NCBI GenBank assembly: GCA_037903355.1
Contig: JBAJFE010000037.1
Coordinates: 868,001-932,000, forward strand
DNA length: 64,000 nt
From: Trichuris trichiura
Lineage: Eukaryota > Nematoda > Enoplea > Trichinellida > Trichuridae
Direction: 5' to 3'
Below are positions 23,372-38,213 of the stretch, one piece after another. The stretch's first letter is position 1. Each line of letters begins with the position of its first letter. The position numbers were made by a program, and so were the translations under genes. The notes beneath the pieces are model-generated. The model was not told where the DNA came from, did not search any database, and worked only from the letters and a program-made list of their open reading frames with translations.

Positions 23372-25466
23372 ATGGTTGAAGAGTTGAGAATTGAATATGA
23401 TCACAATCCGCCAGTATATTTTCCCGGCAAAAGCCTCAAGGGCCATCTGGTGATCGTTATGTCAAAAGCTTGCAATGTGGACTCGGTCAAGATGTTCTGC
23501 CTTGGTGAAGCTTTCACCCGTAAGGTTGAAGCCAGGAACAGGATGTCCATTGGGAAGTTCGTGCTGAATGCCTACAGTGCAAAAGAACAATTTTTTCACT
23601 TTTTCACTGAACTCGTGTCGCCAGACGTCAATTCAACGGCCAACGGTAAGGTAGACAAACTGTTCTTGCAGCAACCCGGCGAGCATTCGTTTCCGTTCGA
23701 ATTTCATCTGCCACCGGATTGTCCGCAGAGTTTTGAAAGCAATAGCGGCAGTATACGCTATTGTTGCATGGCCGAGATGTACAGACACGAAGACAATGAC
23801 AAGGAGGCTACCAAAAAGATTGCAAAACGTCTATTTACCATTTTGAATGGCATTGATTTGAACACGAATGCGCAGGAGGAATCTTTTTCCTCAGAATTGC
23901 AATTCTCAGATCCATCTCATCATCACTTTGTCTGCCGCCTACAAGTGCCAAACGTACGTGTAGTGCCCGGTGAGTACGTATCCACAAAGCTTAAAGTGAT
24001 TCACGTGGCCAAAAAGGAGCGTGTAAAGGAAATAGTGGCACAGTTAATTCAAAAGGCGTCTTACGTCGGTTACAAAGCCGAAACAAAAGAACCTACCTTT
24101 TGGGAAGAACGCAAAGTCTTACTCCAGGTAAGATAAACAAAAAAATTGCATGTTCACCACTGGGATACATCCGAATTCAAATTTCGTTCGGCCTAAGGCT
24201 ACTGACATGTAACTGGCAATTTGCCAACTAAAACTACAGTAACGAACCTGTGAATCAGCCTTGTTTTAAAGTACCAATCAAGCCATAGTCATAACCTTAA
24301 CCTTCAGCTTGGAACGAAATTGAGTATACAGCGTTGGAGTATTTTGCTCATTTTATTGATCTGCGCTGCTGCTTGCAGAAAAATATACGTAACGTTTACG
24401 TGCTTACAGTTCGCAAGTTTATCCAGTCGTCTGCAGATGCTTAAATGGCTTAGAAAAGGGACAGTACGTAAAATTTCATATTTCATTCGTTGGCTACGCA
24501 ATCTCCAGCTCATTAAGCGTCCGCACGTAACGGCAGCTCGAAAAATAACTGTAGCATCAGACGGACGAGAGATTTTATAAATTTCCTCTGATAACCAACA
24601 CTTTCTTACCCCATGCATTAATAAAATAAAAAAAAGCATATTCGCTAATTATGCTCAGGTTCGCTGACTTGTGCAATATGCAAATTTTTACATCCCGAGT
24701 CACATTGAAACAATGCTTACGAAAGCCATGTTTTCTCTCACGCAACTACTAAACTAAATTAACCACTTTGAGTAAAGAAGTATTGCTGGGATGATAACCT
24801 TTCTAAAAAAATATGCAAATAAAAAATTGCACACGTTCGTCAGGCGGAATCGTATATAAGTCTGTGCGCCCTAGCAGAATGCAACAAGACAAAAGCCGGA
24901 CGAAAAGAATGGAACAACCACAACACTTCGCTGGGACGCTGTTCAAATTCCACCAACGGCGCCTACAATAGATTGCGGCTGTTCGCTGCTTCGTGTAAGG
25001 TACGAAATGTTGTACCATTTGACTATGGCCAAGAACCAACAACAAACTTTCGTGGTGCCGCTCGTTGTTGGCGTTGTGCCGCCAAGGAAACGGTGGCCAC
25101 TTTTTATGTCCAATCGTTTCGTCGACGGGACGTCCGAGGAGCGTCGGCAAATCATAGAACCACTAATTAACAACTACGATGATATGCGTAAGTCTACAAT
25201 GTCTACAAGCGAAAGTTGCATTGCCCATTTTTACAGCCTTTCCTTTCGTCCAAGAACAGCACACGGCGGCACAGGATGTTCGAAGCGAACATGAACTGAT
25301 CCATCTGCCAGAACCTATATACTATAAACCTCACACGATAGTCTACTCTCCGCATATGGCCGGAAAAATGGGAGCAAAGCAAAACCCTGTTACGGGCGGG
25401 CTGTTCAACCTACATTGGCGCAAAACTCAAAGCATACCCGTGTTCATCACCGCCGAGTATCGTTGA
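23372..25466 (+). CDS. Arrestin-domain-containing protein (alpha-arrestin/ARRDC-like)
   Basis: Alpha-arrestins are cytosolic adaptors that recruit ubiquitin ligases and sorting machinery to membrane proteins. Exons 23372-24127, 24878-25187 and 25237-25466 join in phase to give 431 residues. The N-terminal arrestin fold starts at IEYDHNPPVYFPGKSLKGHL and includes the typical PGEHSFPFEFHLPPDCPQSF and GSIRYCCMAEM strands. The C-terminal fold includes VVPGEYVSTKLKV, VQIPPTAPTIDCG and VVPLVVGVVPPRKR. The start was chosen at MVEELR because the family fold begins there. I see no PPxY ubiquitin-ligase motif in the tail, which is short (ends FITAEYR). The 750-bp first intron is noncoding as far as I can see. 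Confidence 0.88.
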
Positions 25467-25719
25467 AGAAACTGCTTGCGTGTAACTCTTTGCTCTGCTT
25501 CGGGTAGCCTTGCCCAATTCTTAAAGTAACAAGTAATGAACAGATACGAAAAGAAACAACCCTTTCGCTTGTCCGCTAACCACTAAAGCATACTATAGTT
25601 TCATTTCACACGCGCGAAACATTGCATCAACTGATAAACATGCGAAATAACTGACAGAAAATCGGATTCGTAGCCAACACATTGGCTTGCTCTTTTAGGC
25701 TGGCGACCTTTCAGGTTTG

Positions 25720-28700
25720 TTAGGTCGCAACATTAAAGGAATGATCAAAACTGGGATACTGAACGTTATCCAATGACGGAGAAATCTGTTCCGTTCCTGC
25801 GAGCTGCCGCTGGGCGTTATAAATATCACAACATTGCTTTTGGTATATCTTCAACTTGTTCAGTGGCGGACCTATTAATAACAATCGATTGGCTAATAAA
25901 CAGCGAGCTGACGCTTACCGACAAAGCTCAGAAAAACGGGTAAAAATACAAGGCCGTGAGCTGCACCAAAAAGGACTATGCCAAGGTACATGCGAAAGTA
26001 AAAAACTTGAAATATCTGTGAATGACTGAAGGCAAGAACAACTATTCCCCCAAATTTCGTCAGCGTTATTCCGCTTAGAACCTGCGGATGAAAAGTAAAC
26101 ATTTACACCAATGAATTGGCTAGGATATGAACCTGCTTACCGAAGCGCCTACGGTCTCCAGTGCCTCTTGCGATCGTTCAAGTCGAGTTGGGCAAACGCT
26201 CGAGGCAAATGCTCTCGTAATGTGCGCGCAGAACTCAACAGAAATACCAACCGCCTAAAATGGGAAAAATTGTACAAGATGAGGGAATGTACCAGCGGAA
26301 ACGAGTACCATAACAAGATTGACCAACGAAACGGCATTGAATGCAATGTTCCACCAAAACATTAAACCCATCAAATTGAACAGTATTGCAGAAATGACGC
26401 AAACAATGATGCAGGATGACCAAACATCCAATCCCATTAGAATAGCGCTGACGATAAATATAGCAGCCAAAGAGAGCAACAGTTGCATAGTGGCATCCCA
26501 GGCTAACGTCAAGTATTGCTCGTAGAAAACGTAGAAGATGCTTTAAAAAGGGCGTACATTGTTAGCGTTAAAGTTGGAACGAAAGACACGAACCTGTAAG
26601 GAAATACTTGAACTTGATTATCAGCGCTTCCAACGTTGATTGCTGCTGTAATATTGGCGGCAATAGCACGAGCATTGATTAAAGCAGCAATGTAATCAGA
26701 CGAGTTCTTCAGAACGCTATGGTACGTTGCGAAATTTGAACTGATCACTTTGCTCTCAACGGACAAAAGCACCGACTTCTGGTAGGCTCCATGTCCGCTA
26801 AAGTATATTGGCAATGCAAAATGTCACCGACGCGACGAGCAGCAACTTCTTCTTCGCGTACCCTTTGGAACAAGTAATACTAGGATTATCCATCAGAAAG
26901 ACACCGATGTAATCTGAGAAAGAAGTAGCATCCGGTCGACCGGAGACGAAGGAAGATACGCAGGTATGACAATCCGTGCTTACAACTGAAAAGAACAACC
27001 AATTAAAATATCAGGACAGCTTTTTGCTGTGGATGTTCGACTAACCGTAGGAAGGACAAAAAGTATCATTGTGAGCAAAGAATCGACAACAGGGAGTCTT
27101 GCCGACTGGTCGCAGCCAATCGAAATAATCGTCCAACCAGCTGGACACTGGCGCTGCGATGTACGATCTAAATGAAACTGATTGGAAGGGAAATAAACAG
27201 CCGTCAAACAATTATATCTACCTGTTGGGATAGAGGGATGCTCGATACACTTGACCGTAAAGCGAATCTTCATCGCAACCAGTACTGCCGCATATTTTGT
27301 TCTGCTTTTTTGGATCGGAGTAATCGTAATCGCCTTGAACAACAAAGTAGACCGGAGGACCGACGGCGAGGTATTTATTAAAGGCATGGAAATAGTCCTG
27401 CATGTAAGAATCCTGCGGCATTGACAGCTTTTCGTCAAGACCAAGGTCAAGCTTGTTGACAACAGCCAACGAACTGCAACACCATACGCAAAAAACAAGT
27501 AGCTGAAAGTGAACATGATAAAAGTTGGAACGCAAATTACTCCACTTTACCACAATGACGCGAACAGGCTTCCATAAGAGGAAGGGAGTATAGTAGTCTC
27601 GTATTAAACATTGAAGAAACCCGACAGACTCCGTGTTGTCTGGAGCAACTGTTACGCAGCAGCAAACCTCCAAGCGTCCACTCTGCAAAAGCAAAAGACG
27701 CAAATGCAACCTTTGCCTTTGAAAAGTGAAAACCTGAGCTAACCATTTCTCGTCGTAGATCGATAGTGAACATAGCCAAAAAACAAGTGACTTGCAAAAA
27801 GAAGTCAAAAAATATAGCCAGAGCAGCGTACAATGAAAAGATTTTCACAGCCGGCATGGACGAAAGTGCTCCTGCAAAATGAAAATTTCAAAAATTAAGT
27901 ATACGCATCGAACAACCACTGCTAAACATCGAATTTAACAAACAAAAAAAGCACAGCTTTTTGCGAGCAAACACAATAGGAAAGCAAGCGATCTCATCAG
28001 TGAAACATCACCTTTGTTGCTTTTCCACTTTCGCTACATCAAAGAATAGGTAAAAAGAAATAAGTCGAGCAAACATAAAGCGCATAAAATTATTCAAATT
28101 GAACTCATACGGCAACTAGCCGTCTTTTACCCAGAAAGAAGCAGAAGCCTTCGGAAAAGCTGGACAAAAGCATTGTTGGGACAACTTCGGCTGTTATACG
28201 CGCCACCTGTTCTTCCAACAGTTCGGGAGCTTTGCTGCGACGGCGCTGCAATAGAACTACCATTTGGCAAAAAAGAATGAACAAGTTTCAAATACTTGGA
28301 ACGTTTGAATCAAAATGAAAATGTTGTCAACGCCAACAGCCAACACCAGAAATGGTACTACTTCTATTGAGATCAACGTTGTCGGTATGCCCAGAAAAGC
28401 GTAAAATCCAAGCGAGCTTAGCACGCTCAGAAACACGACCAGCACTCCAAGAAGGCCGAGTAGAATCTTTGATCGTACCTATACATCGTTTTTCTTTTAA
28501 AAAAATTAAAGTGACGTAAAGGTATGAAGCTTACAAAAATGCTGACCAAATTGTCATTGTACACGTCATACTGACCGAGGGCAACGGCAATATAGACGAA
28601 CATGACGCAGTAACTAATGAGAATTGTAGCCACATCACCGTGGCTCGCCCGTCTTATTTCATCTTCAATGGAACGCTCCGCTTTGAAAGAGATGGTCATA

Positions 28701-31700
28701 TTTGGGTGCCTATAGCCGTTCACAAATTCAATGAATCTAAACAAGAATGAGAAACTTCGCCCAGAGGTCAGCAAGTTTACGGAGCTCACTTTGCTTCCCA
28801 ATCCATAGCAGCGAGGTTTTTCTCTGGGTTGTCGTAGTTTTCTACCATGTATGTGACCACCAGAGCTGTGCTGGAGAAGTAGTCAGTGCCTAAAAAGGAA
28901 CTGTCCACAGAACATAAATGATCGTCTCTATTTCCGGATTGCGCAACCACACGTCTTTCCAAAATGCTACTATTAGCAGCACCCAAACTTAGGCTCTGCT
29001 AACACCATCCCATTCAGACTCATTGACATGCTTAGCATTCGTAATGCAACTTAGGAATAGATACTTCTTATACCGCCAATGGCAAATAGTAATTCAACTA
29101 AGGAAATATTGCGCCTTAGATGACATGGATATGCACTGAGGAAATCTCCATTAACGTTCACGAAAGAAAAGGCAGCTTAAGTTAACAAATCAAGCTGTGT
29201 TAGCTTCCAGCGCGGTAGATCATTTATAGCCATGTCGGGAGTTTGGAAGACTTGAGAAAAAAATGAAGACCTACCATTGAAGCCACCGAGAGCAACATAC
29301 GGAAAAACTGGTCCACCGTATTCTGACAAGCAAGACATACCCATTGGAGTTGTGTCCATTACCTGCATCGGATTTCTAATAAGCAGAACAGTTTCTGAAG
29401 GGAAAAAGCAAAGCAAGACATGTCAAATGCTCACTTAAGGCATGATCGAAGATGACTGATCCAATTGGCAATTAGGAAACCGTATTCGTATTCTTCACGA
29501 TCTAAAGTCGTCTCATTGGTCTGGAAGTAACCGAGTACGCTCTGTACAAGGCATTCATCCTTTTCAGGAGCCAACGGTTTTACGCAAACGTCGCCAAGGG
29601 TGATCGTTTGATTATTGCTGTACGTTACAAGGTTGCGAATGGATTCTTGCAATTGTAGAACCTTCAATTAACTACGTAGGCAAACAGGCAAAACGCAAAT
29701 TTCCATACGTCCTGCAAGAATTCCTTGCGAAATACTGGACCTAAAAGTATTTTTGCTGAATCCATGGGATCTGTTGCTTCGAAAGCGGATTGATTGTTAG
29801 GAACAATAATTAGCTGCTCGATACGATAAAATGGTCTGTAAAAGTGCGATAATTAATAGGGAAAATAACGAGCCAGCCAAACAGGGATTCCATACTGAAA
29901 ATGCGAATCGAAGAACTGCTTCTCTCGGCGAGCGCGGCTGCCAGGTGCGGACCAAATTTGTACAGGGTCTGTGGTGATTTCCATGTAAAACAGTCCGCAA
30001 CAACATGCAACACTGACGAGAAAACCAGCCAGGAAAATCAGGACTGGGTGTCTAGTACAGATAATACCCCATCGATGAAAGCCATCCTGCAACTTCGTGT
30101 CCAACCAAAAACCCATTCTCGTATATATGGACACGTCGTCAGGATCAAGCAGCGCAGTTGGCGCATTTCTGGAAGTCGCATACGGTTCATTACCGCCAAC
30201 TCCAACGGTCACAACTGTTTTGGCCAAAGGCGTACCAACGATGACGTAATGAGCAGATACGAGAATAACAATTACGGCGCAGAGACCACAGCAAGCTACC
30301 GAAGAAACGAAAACTGCACACTCCATATTTCCCAAACGACACTCGGCTGCAATGGCATGCGCTTTAGCAATATTTAACTGCTATTAAGCCTACTTTTTTC
30401 TTCGGATGGATACGGAACCACGTTATGGCAAGCAGCTGGACAGTCTTGACAACTGCAAGGTTGCGTATTATCATCAATTCCAACCGCGCAAGAAAATGTA
30501 GACAAATTCATCGGACGTATACCAACGTCTATAAGTGACGGTTCGTTCTCGTCATGTACGACAAAGTTGATTTGGAAAGGCGCCATAGGATTCTCAGTTA
30601 TGTCGCCCATAAATCGAAGCCAATCAGTCATTGTGCAGGCGTCATCTTGCAAGCCTGAACTCCAACCGTGATTAACAAGCGACCACATAGTCTCCACGAA
30701 CGCAGTTATTAGATCGATTAACAGTCTCCGATTAGACGTTCGTAAATCACGAAAACTAAAGACCGGTCTTCACTCTTGTCCCAACTATTAACAAAACGAA
30801 AAGTACTTGGAAGCATAGCAAGGATTTTCTTGTTCTAAATTTTTAAACTGCGACACTGCAAGCAGATTCACGGAAAGTCAGATTTTCTGTTTCACTGGTA
30901 ATACTGTATCGATAGGATACACTGTTTTCATGACAATGATGACAATCGTACATAAACCAAGCCCACTTATATAAGCTAATTAGAATAAAATCAATAAGAA
31001 AACAACTATGCAGCGGCAGTTGATCACGCTCATTCGGGCAAGCACGCTGTCAAAAATAGTGTCAAGCGAAGAAAAACGAACTAACAGGCTTTTGGTCAGC
31101 ATAAATCCTCAGATGGATGATACTTTTCCTTGCTCAATGAATTTAAATAAGGCTCGTAGTCAGTCCTTCCTAATCGAAGGTGCATTTGCCTACTTTTGGC
31201 AACCTTTTCGTCGTAATAGACAAGAACAGATTCAGTTCATAAATCTTCGCAGACGCCGCTACTCAAAAACGGCTAGAACGCATAAACTAGGATACAGAAG
31301 GCTAACAAACACTTTCCGACTGTTTGTCAATGCGCTGTTGAAAGGTTAGGGAGAAACAAACTTAAAACGTCCAAAGAAAATCCCTAAATCGAAATATAAT
31401 TTTCAGGCTTATTTATACGGGAACTTTTTACGACAGGTGGACAAGCATGTTTACGAAAGTTGAACCTACCTTAACGTGACGTTAAGTAAACGGTCTGTTT
31501 TCGTAGAAAAGCACGTAGCTTGAGCATCATTTTAAAAATCGTATGTCCTTCATTGAAATAAAACGCAAAAACTTAGTCCTGCTGGCAGTTTATGATCCGC
31601 GACTGCCCTATTAACCAGTCTTAAAGTGGCAATACTGACATGTTGCATTAACCAATAAAAACAGAACAGTCAGTAAAGAATGCTCGCCTAAGCAGATATT

Positions 31701-33558
31701 ACTCACGTAGTTGGAATTTACGTTCATCTAGACTGTCCACACAATATGAAAATGTCATCGCTAGTTATCAGCATTTTGTCATTACCTGAAAGCCCAACAA
31801 AGACGGCAGTCGGCGTTAGCGTGTTTCAAAGCGTCGCAGCACCTTACCGATCAATAATTACAGACAGTAATCTACAATTCTGACAACCAAGGTAACAGCG
31901 CCTCGCGATTTCTTAAAAACGAACGCGCACGTTAAAAGATAAGACATTTATACCGAGGCACTCAGTTTGGCTAAGCAAAGCGCGTTCAGTGGGCTCGAGC
32001 GCGCGCTGCTCAGAACGCTTAGGCGAATAATGCATTCAAAAAAGCCGATAATGTGAGGACTGTTACGGTTCTTCTAAAAACCGGTGATGACCATTGCAGT
32101 TTTCAAATAAAACTGCCTTGCTGTTGCGCTCTACAAACCTGCAAGATATAAGCTACGGGGCTGTGGTAGCGGAAAAAACTGAACTAATTTTACTGCCTGT
32201 GTACTGTCCAACACACTGGCCATAACCCTCGAAAAGAAACGCTAAAAAACCGTATACGGTAAAAATTAAACATAAGTTCAGCCTGTTTTAGAGCTCAGTA
32301 AACCGTAGTCGGAAGGGTGAAAAAAGAAAATTGATAGGATGTTGAAATCAGGCAAAAAGTCTGCTAACACCGTGTCAGAGAGTTGAGTCGATGCTTTCAA
32401 CAGAAAAACGCGGCTAATTTTCCTGTGCCCTAACGTTTTTAAAACCTGCTTGCATTGGAAATGCAGCTCCGTGGAATTGCGGACTACTTTCCTCGTCAAC
32501 AATTCGCTACGTCATTTTTCAAAAAAACCATTTAAGCGAAGCACAACTGCAATTGTTTTTCCTGTTGGAATTGACTATAAAAAAAAGCCTCAATGCGAGC
32601 AAAGGGGTTTACGAGAAAACTTCTATTCCCAATAGTACAAAATGACAAAGTTCGCCATATGTTCGGCTAATGATGAGCTGTGCAATGGCTCTTCAAAGAA
32701 AACGAGAGACGAAATAGACTTCCCGCGATAATGAGTAACTGAAAACATTCGTGCTTACCATTTAAGCAGCATTGAGGAACAGCCGATGCGCAAGCGCAAC
32801 AGCTGCTCCATCTCTACTAATGTCTCAAATGGTTTTTAAGAAGTCAATACAATTGAGGAAAATGAACGTGCCCGCATACAGCGAGCACGGCTAAACGACA
32901 TGTCTTCGGTGAACGTTTAAACCGAGTGAGATCAATCCGTACTTAACAATGAAAGGTTAAGCACTTACCTCTGCACATTATATTCATAACGCGCTGATTC
33001 GTGCTTGGATCTTGCACATATCTACACGAATTGAACACACCGGAGACAAAAGTATTTGTGACGTGGTACTGAATCTCTTGAACAGCAGCTTTGCCCTCGG
33101 CATCAACTGTTCCAGTGACATTTAAAAAACTGGATTGCTTAGGGCTGCATGTCAACTGGCACCATAGCTGAACAAAATTTTGAAGGCATGAAGGGCACCG
33201 GCTAAAGTACTGCTGCGGAATGTTCATGTTCATTGCCAATGTGCGAACTTGGTCAGCATCGCAGCAAAGCGACAGTTCCTTGGAACTACCTTTAAAATGA
33301 TCTTCAATAGAAAAACGCGCAGTCACAAAGTAGCAAAGCAATGAAACCTTCTATCAAGCTTGGGCACATTTTGATAATGGTATTAAGTGCTTCGAGATCC
33401 TTTAACGGCAAAGGAGGGCCATTGTAGACGCAATTCTTTCTGATATTGTCAACAATGCACTCCTTGTACCACACGCAGTGGTCTTGGTCAATCGCTGTGG
33501 CAATCGTCGCCAGGTAAACGAGAAGAGGCACAAAACGATTGCACATTGAACCCGTCAT
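25720..33558 (-). CDS. NPC1: NPC1 intracellular cholesterol transporter
   Basis: NPC1 exports sterol from late endosomes and lysosomes. The first exon encodes a signal peptide ([14 protein letters not shown]) and the start of the N-terminal sterol-binding domain. The next exon (ending 32969) holds the Cys-rich core ([32 protein letters not shown]). After a 2.3-kb intron the gene resumes at 30654 and continues through many short exons: first helix (~30.3 kb), luminal domain 2, sterol-sensing domain (28.8-27.8 kb; [17 protein letters not shown]), luminal domain 3 with its cysteines (27.5-26.8 kb), and the C-terminal helices ([19 protein letters not shown]). A last exon (25720-25868) encodes a tail ending HSFNVAT. 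The lysosomal di-leucine ending typical of vertebrate NPC1 is absent. Length and domain order are those of a complete NPC1. Some internal exon borders were not individually fixed. Confidence 0.94.
30655..32968. other. Large intron of NPC1
   Basis: This 2.3-kb intron separates the exon ending at 32969 from the one starting at 30654, joined in phase through a Gly codon. It is far longer than the usual 50-bp introns here. A 113-codon plus-strand ORF (31008-31349) lies inside, but shows no recognisable motif. Confidence 0.7.
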
Positions 33559-36500
33559 TCTGCAAAACAAGAACATTTCAAGTGTAACTACAAACGATCT
33601 CTTCATGTATATAAAGCGGCACTTCGCGGTAGAGATATAATCGTTTACAGGATGGCGCAATTCAATGTTCCTGATTCAGTCGTTATCTAGATAGCAAACA
33701 AAATCCGAACAGCACTTTAAACAAAGCTGCAAAACTGATGGGTATCACACCATCTGTCCACCTGCTACTTCGTCGTCTTACCGCGCCAGAGAACGTAACT
33801 TGAAATTCGCCAACGCATTAGCCAACAATGACTCACCCCAAAACGTCACGTTACACCTTGAACAGAGTCAAGGGAGAATAAGAGCAAACACGGCAGCCTT
33901 AACGAAGCATTTGGCCGAATTCCGTCGCGCCGCGCCGTCGAAAAATACCTGAGCTACCGTGATCGGAAACGATTTTCAAGGCAGATGATTGCGCTGCGTT
34001 CCTTCCTACAGAGCGGCTCATCTTGGCGCTGGCAAGCCAAAGAACAATCAATAAAAGTTCTTGCAAAACGTGAAGCAACTTAAAATACCGAACAGCCATT
34101 GGTCTTCGCGGTTAAACTTTAAAGTTCCTTTCCACCTTAATTCAACTGAAGAAAATAGAGCAGAGCAAATTATCTTTTACAACCTTTTCGAACAAAACAT
34201 TAAGGCAGAAAACTGGACGGAAAAGTATCAGTGATAGCCTACTCAACAAGAATTTAAAAAATTTTTGAAGATAGTAATCGCGCGATAATACCGTCTTTTA
34301 TTTCGATAGAGGAATCGCCGGTGTCAACGAAGGGTCTTTATATCGCATAGCTTTCAATGTGCAACGAAGATTCCAGAATCTAACGGTTCATTAATACTAA
34401 AATAGCTTGCAGTTCAGAGAAAACATTAATGAAATCGTTCTTTCGTTACTTCCTAGCGCAGCTCATTTTGCCTGTTAATATTAATAACTGCAGGATTAAG
34501 CAGCCGATCAGAAATTGGATCCACAATGTTTTTCAGCCGACATCAGCAGGCGATGAAACAGCGTAATCTGCGAAATAGCAATTAAATGAAACAACCTACC
34601 CATCCCTTCGCATAACATCACTTTAACAAGACGCTGAGCACAAAACCTGTTATGATCAGACAAGAGTTCAAGCATAATACAATAAGGCATACGGCTATTG
34701 AAAGCAATCTTTCCGCACACCAAGCATTAATGTACTATGCCGCTGATGAATGTTACTTCAGTTTTTCGTTAAGATGCAACACATCACAATGAACTTGACC
34801 AAATAAATTTGTAGGCTTAAGCTTATGAAACTGTGTTACACTGAGAAAAATCTTCTCTATATAATAAAAAAAATTACTACCTGAGCACACAAAAAGTCGC
34901 AACTTGAATCGACGGTATTCCTACTGTATTGAAGATAGAACCTACATTTACTTTGCGACACGGTAGCCATCATCGATTAGGACAACGAGCAGTTGCGACA
35001 AAACTATAATGAAACATGGGTCCTATATGCAATTAAGTAAAAACGTCAACGTTTTGGCGCAGCAAATGTATGCAATACATTAGCCTGGGATTAATGAGAA
35101 TCGGGACATTTCCCAATTAATTAGAGCTGTAAACGAATACGTAATTGTTTTACACGATAAGCACTACGCGACTGAAGTTCTGACGAGTGCAGAAGTTCAA
35201 ATGAAGCAATCAACTTTTTTTTAAAAGAATAATAAACAGCTGGATTTACCGCATTAAATCGCTTTAACCTCGTTGGAACATGAACGAAGAATCACGCCGG
35301 TTGTTCGCCAAAATCGGAATATTTCACCTGCCAATGGTTTTTGCACACTGTTCTGCTGCTGATGAAACTACACAGTGGGAATTCTCAGCAACGTAATCGA
35401 AAAGCTTCCAGCATCTATCTAGGCTGTGGCTGGTGCCTTTACCAGCGATGGTTGGGGGTCTTCTTCCTATTAAAAAACGTAAAAACCAATATTACTTCTC
35501 TGATTGTATGAGTAAATTCATTTCGTAATTACGGATGGCAAAGTGCACAATGCATAGAAACACACTACCGCTTCATCTGAAAACAGTAAGACACACTGTT
35601 GTGTTACGACAAATTACCCATAGTTATTTTATTAACAGTTCGAAACTTAAGAGTCATCGCTGACCTGAAAGTTCCGGTTTTTCTTCTAAAGCTCTCTCCT
35701 AAAGCTTCTAAAGCTCCAAGAGAAGCTGAAATAATATCACGTTTTACTTCATAGCCAATGAAACTTCTTGAAACGAAAAACTGTTGCCTCATTTTTTGTC
35801 TTCCTAACAGACGGATAAGCTACTGCTGCCGACAAAAACCATCACATAAAGTAAACAGATTTGTCCATAAAAATGTACGCATGCATTGAATACTTAATCA
35901 CTGCTGATACAAGGAATTAAGAGTCACAAGTTCATCATTTTGAAGTACAGGAAAGCTCGTATCAATCCTCTTTGAAGTTGCATGCATTGACCACTAAAAG
36001 TGTAGCAGAAAGTCCGCGAAAACGAATTATCAATACCTTCTCCCTTTTCTCACGCTGACCGAACAGGAACGATAACTGATATTCCCTTTCAATATAAAAA
36101 CTCTGTGGCAACGTAGAGTTGAACGAATCAGCGATTCGCTTTACAGCAACATCAGTTAGCTGAAGTTTGCAAACGAAAAATGCTTATTGTCTCGAAAACA
36201 TTCCATTTGCTCAGTTTCTTTCATCAACAATTTAGCCGCTTCCGAAAGAAATGTACGACTTTTAAATTCTTGAGATTCAATTTTTGCCTTCTCATTGACT
36301 AAACGAACTAGACGAAACAAAAAGTAACAATCGCGTACATTGTTAAGACAGCGGAACTTTGACTTTTCGATTACTGATATTAACTTAGCTTGACCGCTGC
36401 AAAATGAATAAACTGTTTACCAGTAACGGAATCAAATAGGAATGCAACACCGCAACACGGGAGAGAATTGCTCAAAATGACGAATACAACGTATTCTAGC

Positions 36501-38201
36501 TGTTAAGAACTACGAAAAAAATGCAATACGTGTGGGCGGCTCAGTTTTACGTGAAAATAATGCTCAACAGCGACAAGGCCGTTGGTAGAAAGTTTCAAAG
36601 TCAATGAAACATAATTTCAATAATGGATATACTCAAGAAGCGGTCTTATCGATTCTCAATAATGTTAACCGAGAATATCACTTACTCTTTTACGGTAGAG
36701 TTAAAAAATTGCATAATAAACTTGCTAAATAACATTAGGCAAGCGCCAGCTTTCGTTTCCATTGGACAGTTGGGAGATTTAATAACAATAATACGTTCTT
36801 AGCAAATTGTTCCTTACGTCAAAGACGAGGAAAACGCCCATGATAGAATAATATTATTACTGAACGGAATGCCATTCACCCACCCGGTTGTCTTCAACAT
36901 TGAGTGTTTAACGTCAAACCGCAATCAGCTATTCCAAAATGAAACATAGGTACGAGCGCCAGTTGAACACAGAGGCTATAAAACATCACGACAAATAATT
37001 GCTTGCCACTTCCGTATGTAGAGAGAAACGATGCTGCTATGCGCTTGCAATGGCCAACCGAATGCAATTTTAAACAGCGATCTCTCCATTGCAACGTAGT
37101 CATCCACTTCTTGCAAGCAGGCAGCTTTCTCTGATAGCAATAGAATTCTTTCTTTGCTATGAATAGCTGTCAGACAAAATTGGAACAAAAATTAAGCTGA
37201 CGCATCTTATCTTTTTGTACAACGTCAGCAACGAGATTGTCCTCTGCTTTAGGTTTAACCAATACAAACCACCTATCGAAAGTTTTAAGAAAGCGCAGTT
37301 AAGTCAACACGGCGTAAACAAAACCAGTTTCAGCGATCTGAACCACAAGTCAATCGTATGAATAGGGGAAAAATGGGCTCGACTCCAACTGGTATTTCGG
37401 GCACACGCCATCAACAAAGTCACGTGACAGTTACAAAGTAGAAATGGAAAATAAGAAATATTCCACCATTCGTACCTTTGTTGCAAGGCAAAAAGTTGCT
37501 CAAAGAGATAAGGCGGAACTGGAAATTTCCTGCTCTCATGAAGAGCTGAAAGACTTGCTAAAAAGCAGCCCTGATTCGAAGCTTCGCTAATACGCCGAAC
37601 GCGAACGGAATTAAACTTCAATCCACGCAAATATGTTATTTTCAAGCAACGTCAATCTTGAACCATTTCAAATAACGGGACGAAAAGAGCTGCGCAAGTG
37701 ACAGCTCAAATGGATCAGATTATTTGGCTAGTCGCTAAAAAAAACCAAATGATAGACAGCGGCAGCTACTTCCTCTCTACCTTTCCTCTTATCAAACTTC
37801 ATTTTACTTAATTACGCAGAAACGAACGCAACAAATTATTCTGGAAACTTATTCCTTTAATAACAGCGCATTTCTGGAAGGTCTGTAAATATAGGCTGTA
37901 CCGCATCCAAATGGTTGCTTTGCGTATTTTGTTAATACAATCGTGTTTTTGCAAAGCCTGCAATTCGTAGCAAGGATAGCCAACGGCTGATGAGCGAAAC
38001 ATTGGCACAGAAATAACAGAGCACTGTAAAACCGCACCACTTTTCATATATTCTTATGCTAAAAATAACGGATGGAAGAAAGAGCAACGTACGCTGACAG
38101 TTGGGGAATGCGGGCAACGAACCGATCATGCAACACTTGCAATAACTGTGCCATCCATGATGGATGTCTGTTTCTGAATTAACGACTTAATGAATGAATT
38201 T

Positions 38202-38213
38202 CACGTGACGTCA
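38202..38213. promoter_or_regulatory. Overlapping E-box and CRE
   Basis: CACGTG (38202-38207) overlaps a full TGACGTCA (38206-38213). A TATA-like TTATAGAG follows about 20 bp later. No gene start could be linked to it, so the function is uncertain. Confidence 0.25.

Noticed and set aside
31008..31349. 113-codon ORF inside the large NPC1 intron
   Set aside because: Basic, low-information sequence with no motif or splice signals; consistent with chance.
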